Of a stretch of DNA of 17,102 bases, positions 14,304 to 17,102 are shown in pieces. This DNA comes from a bacterium (GTDB lineage: Bacteria; Patescibacteriota; Minisyncoccia; Minisyncoccales; GCA-002788555), in assembly GCA_021158595.1 (NCBI GenBank), contig JAGGUF010000055.1, positions 1-17,102 of the forward strand, written 5' to 3'. The notes beneath the pieces were generated by a model. That model searched no databases. It saw only the letters and a list, made by a program, of their open reading frames with translations, and had not been told where the DNA came from. How positions within the stretch are numbered: the stretch's first letter is position 1; the number at the start of each line of letters is the position of its first letter. The translations under genes and the position numbers were made by a program.

Positions 14304-14422
14304 GTGAAGCGTGAAGCGGAGAGCGTAGCCCTCCCCCACCTATATCCTCCCCCTCCCAAAGGAAGGGGGAGGATTAAGAAGGGGGGAGGGAGTAATTCTC
14401 TGCTCTGCGCTTCACGCTTTAT
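14304..14422. repeat. Composite repeat: palindrome flanked by inverted heptamer arrays
   Basis: Left flank: GTGAAGC, GTGAAGC, GGAGAGC, GTAGCCC (14304-14331). Centre: a palindrome at about 14329-14391 with CCTCCCCCTCCC and GGAAGGGGGAGG. Right flank: GCTCTGC, GCTTCAC, GCTTTAT (14402-14422), the complement of the left array. The whole block is therefore a larger inverted repeat. It sits between the convergent htpX and recG genes. Confidence 0.75.
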
Positions 14423-14443
14423 GTCCTGGAGGAAGGCTCAAAG

Positions 14444-14462
14444 CCCCTCTAAGCAAGAGGGG
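14444..14462 (-). terminator. Possible intrinsic terminator of recG
   Basis: CCCCTCT and AGAGGGG form a 7-bp stem with a 5-nt loop, 24 bp beyond the recG stop. The following bases on the minus strand (CTTTGAG) make only a poor U-tract, so termination may be weak. Confidence 0.3.
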
Positions 14463-14485
14463 AAGGCAAGGCTAAAGAGAACTTC

Positions 14486-16642
14486 TTACTCTAAGAATAT
14501 TTTTTGTTTGAATTTTTCTAATTTTTCTCGGAGTTTGGGATAATTTTTTAGTTCTGGGTCTTTTTTCAAAATTTTCTCAACCTCCTCTTTTACCTCTTTA
14601 ACTAACTTCAGATTACTCAGGGAAGACATTGTCAGGTCTGGAATTCCTGATTGTCTTTTTCCAATAAAGTCGCCTGGCCCTCGAATTTTCAGATCCTTTT
14701 CTGCTAATTCAAAGGCATTTTTGGCTGACACAATAGCACTCAACCTCTGTCTTGTTCTTTTAGCCGGAGATTCAGTGAACAAAAAGCAATAACTCTGTTT
14801 CTTCCCCCTTCCTACCCTTCCTCTGAATTGATAAAGTTGGGATAATCCAAACCTGTCTGCTCCTTCAATTATCATTACCGTGGCATTAGGAACATCAATT
14901 CCCACTTCAATTACTGGGGTAGAGACAAGAATTTGGATTTTTCCATTTCTAAAGTTTCTCATTATTTTTTCTTTTTCTCTTTGCTTCATCTTTCCATGTA
15001 AAAGCCCTACCCTTAAGTCAGGAAAAATCTTTTCTTTGAGTTTCTTAAATTCCTTTTCCGCAGCAGCCACTCCTGTTAAGGAAAGATAAACTCCAAATTC
15101 GGTCTTTGGAGAAGGGCGGGAGAGTTTTTTTGATTCTTCGATTAAAGGACAAATAACAAACGCCTGGTTTCCTTGCTGGATCTCTTTTCTTACAAATTCA
15201 TAGATCTTTTGACGCTTGCTTGAAGGAACAACCTTAGTAATTATCTTTTTTCTTCCCTTTGGGAGTTGCTTTATCTGGGAGATAGATAAATCTCCATAAA
15301 GAGCAAGGGCCAGTGTTCTGGGAATGGGAGTGGCTGTCATTGATAAAAAGTGAGGAATAATATTCTTTTCTTTATTGGTTTTATGAGAAAGCGAGGCTCT
15401 CTGTTCGACCCCAAATCGATGCTGCTCATCTACAATTACCAAGCCTAAGTTTTTGAATTTTACCCTTTCCTGAATTAGACTATGGGTACCAATTAGGATA
15501 TCTATCTTTCCATTTTTGACTCCCTCGATAAGAATTCTATCTTTAAGAGGCTGCTCGGAAAACAAAAGAGTTTTATTTGAGTTTTTCCAAGCAAATTTGC
15601 TTTCTTCACTGGTTAAAAGTCCGATTCTGATGTTCAGACCTGAGAGAAGTTTTGAAACCTCTTTAAAATGTTGTTCGGCTAAAATCTCAGTTGGTGCCAT
15701 TATTACTGCCTGATAGCCATTTCTTACAGTGACAAAGGCAGCAAGGGTGGCTACTACTGTTTTTCCTGAACCTACCTCTCCTTCTAATAGTCGAGACATT
15801 GGCACCCCTTTCTGCATATCATCCAAGATTTCTCGGATGGCCTTCTTTTGATCTTCAGTAAAGGAGAAGGGAAGATTTTTTTTAAATTCCTCAATGAACT
15901 CCTTTTTGGGTATAATTTTCGCTCCCTTTTGGCTTTGCAATTTTTTCTTTTGCTTTTGATAATAAAGTTGAATAAGAAATAGTTCTTCAAAAGAAAATCT
16001 CTTCTTGGCTCTTTCTGCCTGAGTTTTGTTTTCGGGAAAGTGGATCTGGAAAAGAGCCCTTTTTATATCAGGAAGATTTTTTTCTTTTAAGATCTCTTTT
16101 GGTAAAAACTCTTCTATTTTTGGGAGATATTTTTGAAGAAGAGGATAAATGATAAAGCGAATCCAACGAGAACTAAGCCCTTCTGTTTCTGGATATACAG
16201 GAACAAGCCCCTGGGTATGAATTAAATTAGAAGCAGAATCTATTTTTTCATAAGCAGGATTTGAGAGGAAGATATCCCTTCCAGATTCTTTCACCTTACC
16301 GGCAAAACTGGCTTTTGTGCCTGGTTTTAAATTTTCTGTTAGATAGGGTTGATTAAACCATACTGCCTTAATTGTTCCTGTGTTGTCCTCAATCAATGCT
16401 TCGGTTAAAAACATTTTTTTCTTAGGAGTTCTTCGGGTATTGATTTTCTTCACTTCAGCCTCCACTGCGACCTCTTCACCAATTTTGATTTCTCTGATCT
16501 TTTTAACATTAGAAAAATTATCGTAGCGAAAGGGGAAATGATAAAAGAGGTCTCTTAGGGTTTTTATTCCCAGTTTGTGGAGACGTTTGAGATAAATAGG
16601 TCCGATATATCGGAAGGACTCAATAGGTTGATTTAGATTCAT
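14486..16642 (-). CDS. recG: ATP-dependent DNA helicase RecG
   Basis: 718 residues from the ATG at 16642. RecG remodels stalled replication forks and branched recombination intermediates. An N-terminal helical part leads to an OB-fold wedge domain (about 45-130; EEVAVEAEVKKI to RDIFLSNPAYEK) that splits the branch. Two RecA-like motor domains follow. Walker A is GEVGSGKT at 288-295, the DEQH box is at 405-408 in IVDEQHRFGVEQR, motif III is SMTATPIPRTLAL, and motif VI is QFRGRVGRGKKQSY. The end, with RGPGDFIGKRQSG, is the family's C-terminal (TRG-type) region. A reading from 16738 would add 32 residues of FTFHALRFTLHVLRSR type, which is just translated heptamer repeat; MNLNQPIESFRYIGP is the natural start. 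Confidence 0.95.
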   Translation of the reverse strand: MNLNQPIESFRYIGPIYLKRLHKLGIKTLRDLFYHFPFRYDNFSNVKKIREIKIGEEVAVEAEVKKINTRRTPKKKMFLTEALIEDNTGTIKAVWFNQPYLTENLKPGTKASFAGKVKESGRDIFLSNPAYEKIDSASNLIHTQGLVPVYPETEGLSSRWIRFIIYPLLQKYLPKIEEFLPKEILKEKNLPDIKRALFQIHFPENKTQAERAKKRFSFEELFLIQLYYQKQKKKLQSQKGAKIIPKKEFIEEFKKNLPFSFTEDQKKAIREILDDMQKGVPMSRLLEGEVGSGKTVVATLAAFVTVRNGYQAVIMAPTEILAEQHFKEVSKLLSGLNIRIGLLTSEESKFAWKNSNKTLLFSEQPLKDRILIEGVKNGKIDILIGTHSLIQERVKFKNLGLVIVDEQHRFGVEQRASLSHKTNKEKNIIPHFLSMTATPIPRTLALALYGDLSISQIKQLPKGRKKIITKVVPSSKRQKIYEFVRKEIQQGNQAFVICPLIEESKKLSRPSPKTEFGVYLSLTGVAAAEKEFKKLKEKIFPDLRVGLLHGKMKQREKEKIMRNFRNGKIQILVSTPVIEVGIDVPNATVMIIEGADRFGLSQLYQFRGRVGRGKKQSYCFLFTESPAKRTRQRLSAIVSAKNAFELAEKDLKIRGPGDFIGKRQSGIPDLTMSSLSNLKLVKEVKEEVEKILKKDPELKNYPKLREKLEKFKQKIFLE

Positions 16643-16656
16643 ATTTAACCTGGAGC

Positions 16657-16705
16657 GTAAAACGTGAAGCGTGAAGCGTAAGGCGTGAAACGTGAAGCGT
16701 GAAAC
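16657..16705. repeat. Seven perfect-phase tandem heptamers (GTGAAGC family)
   Basis: Seven consecutive units with no slips: GTAAAAC, GTGAAGC, GTGAAGC, GTAAGGC, GTGAAAC, GTGAAGC, GTGAAAC. The G-T pair and final C are invariant in all seven, and the variation is A/G only. The array lies 14 bp upstream of the recG start, so it would be in the recG leader or promoter region. Confidence 0.85.
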
Positions 16706-16788
16706 TTTTCCTGCTTCACCTATATCATTCCCTTCCAAGAAGAGGATTAAATTAAGGGAAGAGGATTAGGGTAGGAGGAAAGGTTTTC

Positions 16789-16836
16789 CTCCCCTTGTCC
16801 CTTTTTGGACGATCGTCCAAAAAGGGACAAGGGGAG
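16789..16836. repeat. Perfect 48-bp palindrome
   Basis: Every one of 24 base pairs is symmetric around 16812/16813, with core GGACGATCGTCC and arms running out through CCAAAAAGGGACAAGGGGAG on the right. No T-tract follows either arm. It is unlike the CCTCCCCC element in its central sequence. It lies upstream of recG, in a gap with no recognised gene. Confidence 0.85.
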
Positions 16837-16842
16837 TTATAC

Positions 16843-17102
16843 TTCGGAGTTTAAGTGATGAGAACATCTTTCCCTAATCCTCTCTCAAAGAGGAAACCTT
16901 TCTTCCTTAATGATCCTCTCTTAGGAGAGGATCTCCTCTTTCAATCCTTTCTCTCCCTCTTTTAACCCTTCCCTCCTTCTGAGAGGAGAAAACTTGAGAA
17001 ATTCCTCTCTGCGTTCTTTTTATCTCTGGTTGTAAATTTATGAAGAATTTACTACTATTATAACTGAGAAGAGCATTTTGAAAAAGATATGAAAGAGAGA
17101 AA
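16843..17102. other. Right-end non-coding region with decayed repeats
   Basis: Pyrimidine-rich sequence with partial relatives of the palindromic element, for example GATCCTCT facing AGAGGATC at about 16911-16932 and a CCTCCTTCTGAGAGGAG hairpin near 16970-16987. No gene is supported. An ATG at 17089 followed by AAAGAGAGA may be the start of a gene running off the window, but four codons cannot support a call. Confidence 0.5.

Noticed and set aside
16643..16738. N-terminal extension of RecG (FTFHALRFTLHVLRSR type)
   Set aside because: It is the heptamer array read as protein, and the family start is the ATG at 16642.
17089..17102. Start of a gene at the right edge
   Set aside because: Only four codons are visible and no clear ribosome-binding site precedes them.

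Overview
This is an AT-rich, compact bacterial window from an uncultured lineage. Peptidoglycan and cell-shape genes (murA, mreB), recG and a consensus sigma-70-type promoter point to a bacterium. The pairing of a TraG/VirD4-like ATPase with a membrane-anchored partner, a stand-alone sigma region-4/HARE-HTH regulator and mostly weak Shine-Dalgarno sequences recall Patescibacteria (candidate phyla radiation). That placement is an inference; no rRNA or ribosomal marker is present to settle it.

Layout. (1) 1-2244: the last codons of an unrecognised protein, a geranylgeranyl-reductase-family flavoprotein, a tRNA-Arg(GCG) on the minus strand and a small two-helix membrane protein. (2) 2657-7033, minus strand, read right to left: sigma region-4/HARE-HTH protein, membrane-anchored partner protein, TraG/VirD4-like ATPase and a YkuK-family RNase H-fold protein. 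This looks like one operon. It is headed by a TTGACA-17-TACAAT promoter at 7065-7093, which also shows that the first gene starts at 7033. (3) 7330-9709, plus strand: murA then mreB, for wall precursor synthesis and elongation. (4) 10008-12388: the most unusual locus. It holds a 36-codon remnant of an rtcB gene, a two-motif LAGLIDADG homing endonuclease whose start overlaps the remnant's stop (ATGA), and a complete rtcB whose first codons match the remnant in protein but carry many silent changes. (5) 12430-14294: lemA and htpX, a membrane proteostasis pair. (6) 14486-16642, minus strand: recG, convergent with htpX.

Most intergenic gaps carry two repeat families. One is a GC-rich palindromic (REP-like) element of about 45-65 bp built on inverted CCTCCCCCTCCC arms. 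The other is a set of tandem 7-bp repeats (GTGAAGC-like and AAATYYC-like) that often lie next to the palindromes. A separate perfect 48-bp palindrome lies at 16789-16836. These repeats create many spurious open frames and false N-terminal extensions. Starts have been trimmed accordingly for the flavoprotein, the YkuK-family gene, the ATPase and its membrane partner, the sigma-like gene, murA, htpX and recG.

The main candidate for something undescribed is the remnant-endonuclease-intact-copy arrangement at rtcB. It looks like a natural mobile cassette that breaks its target gene and supplies a sequence-diverged replacement. That reading is an inference from local sequence and needs comparative genomes.
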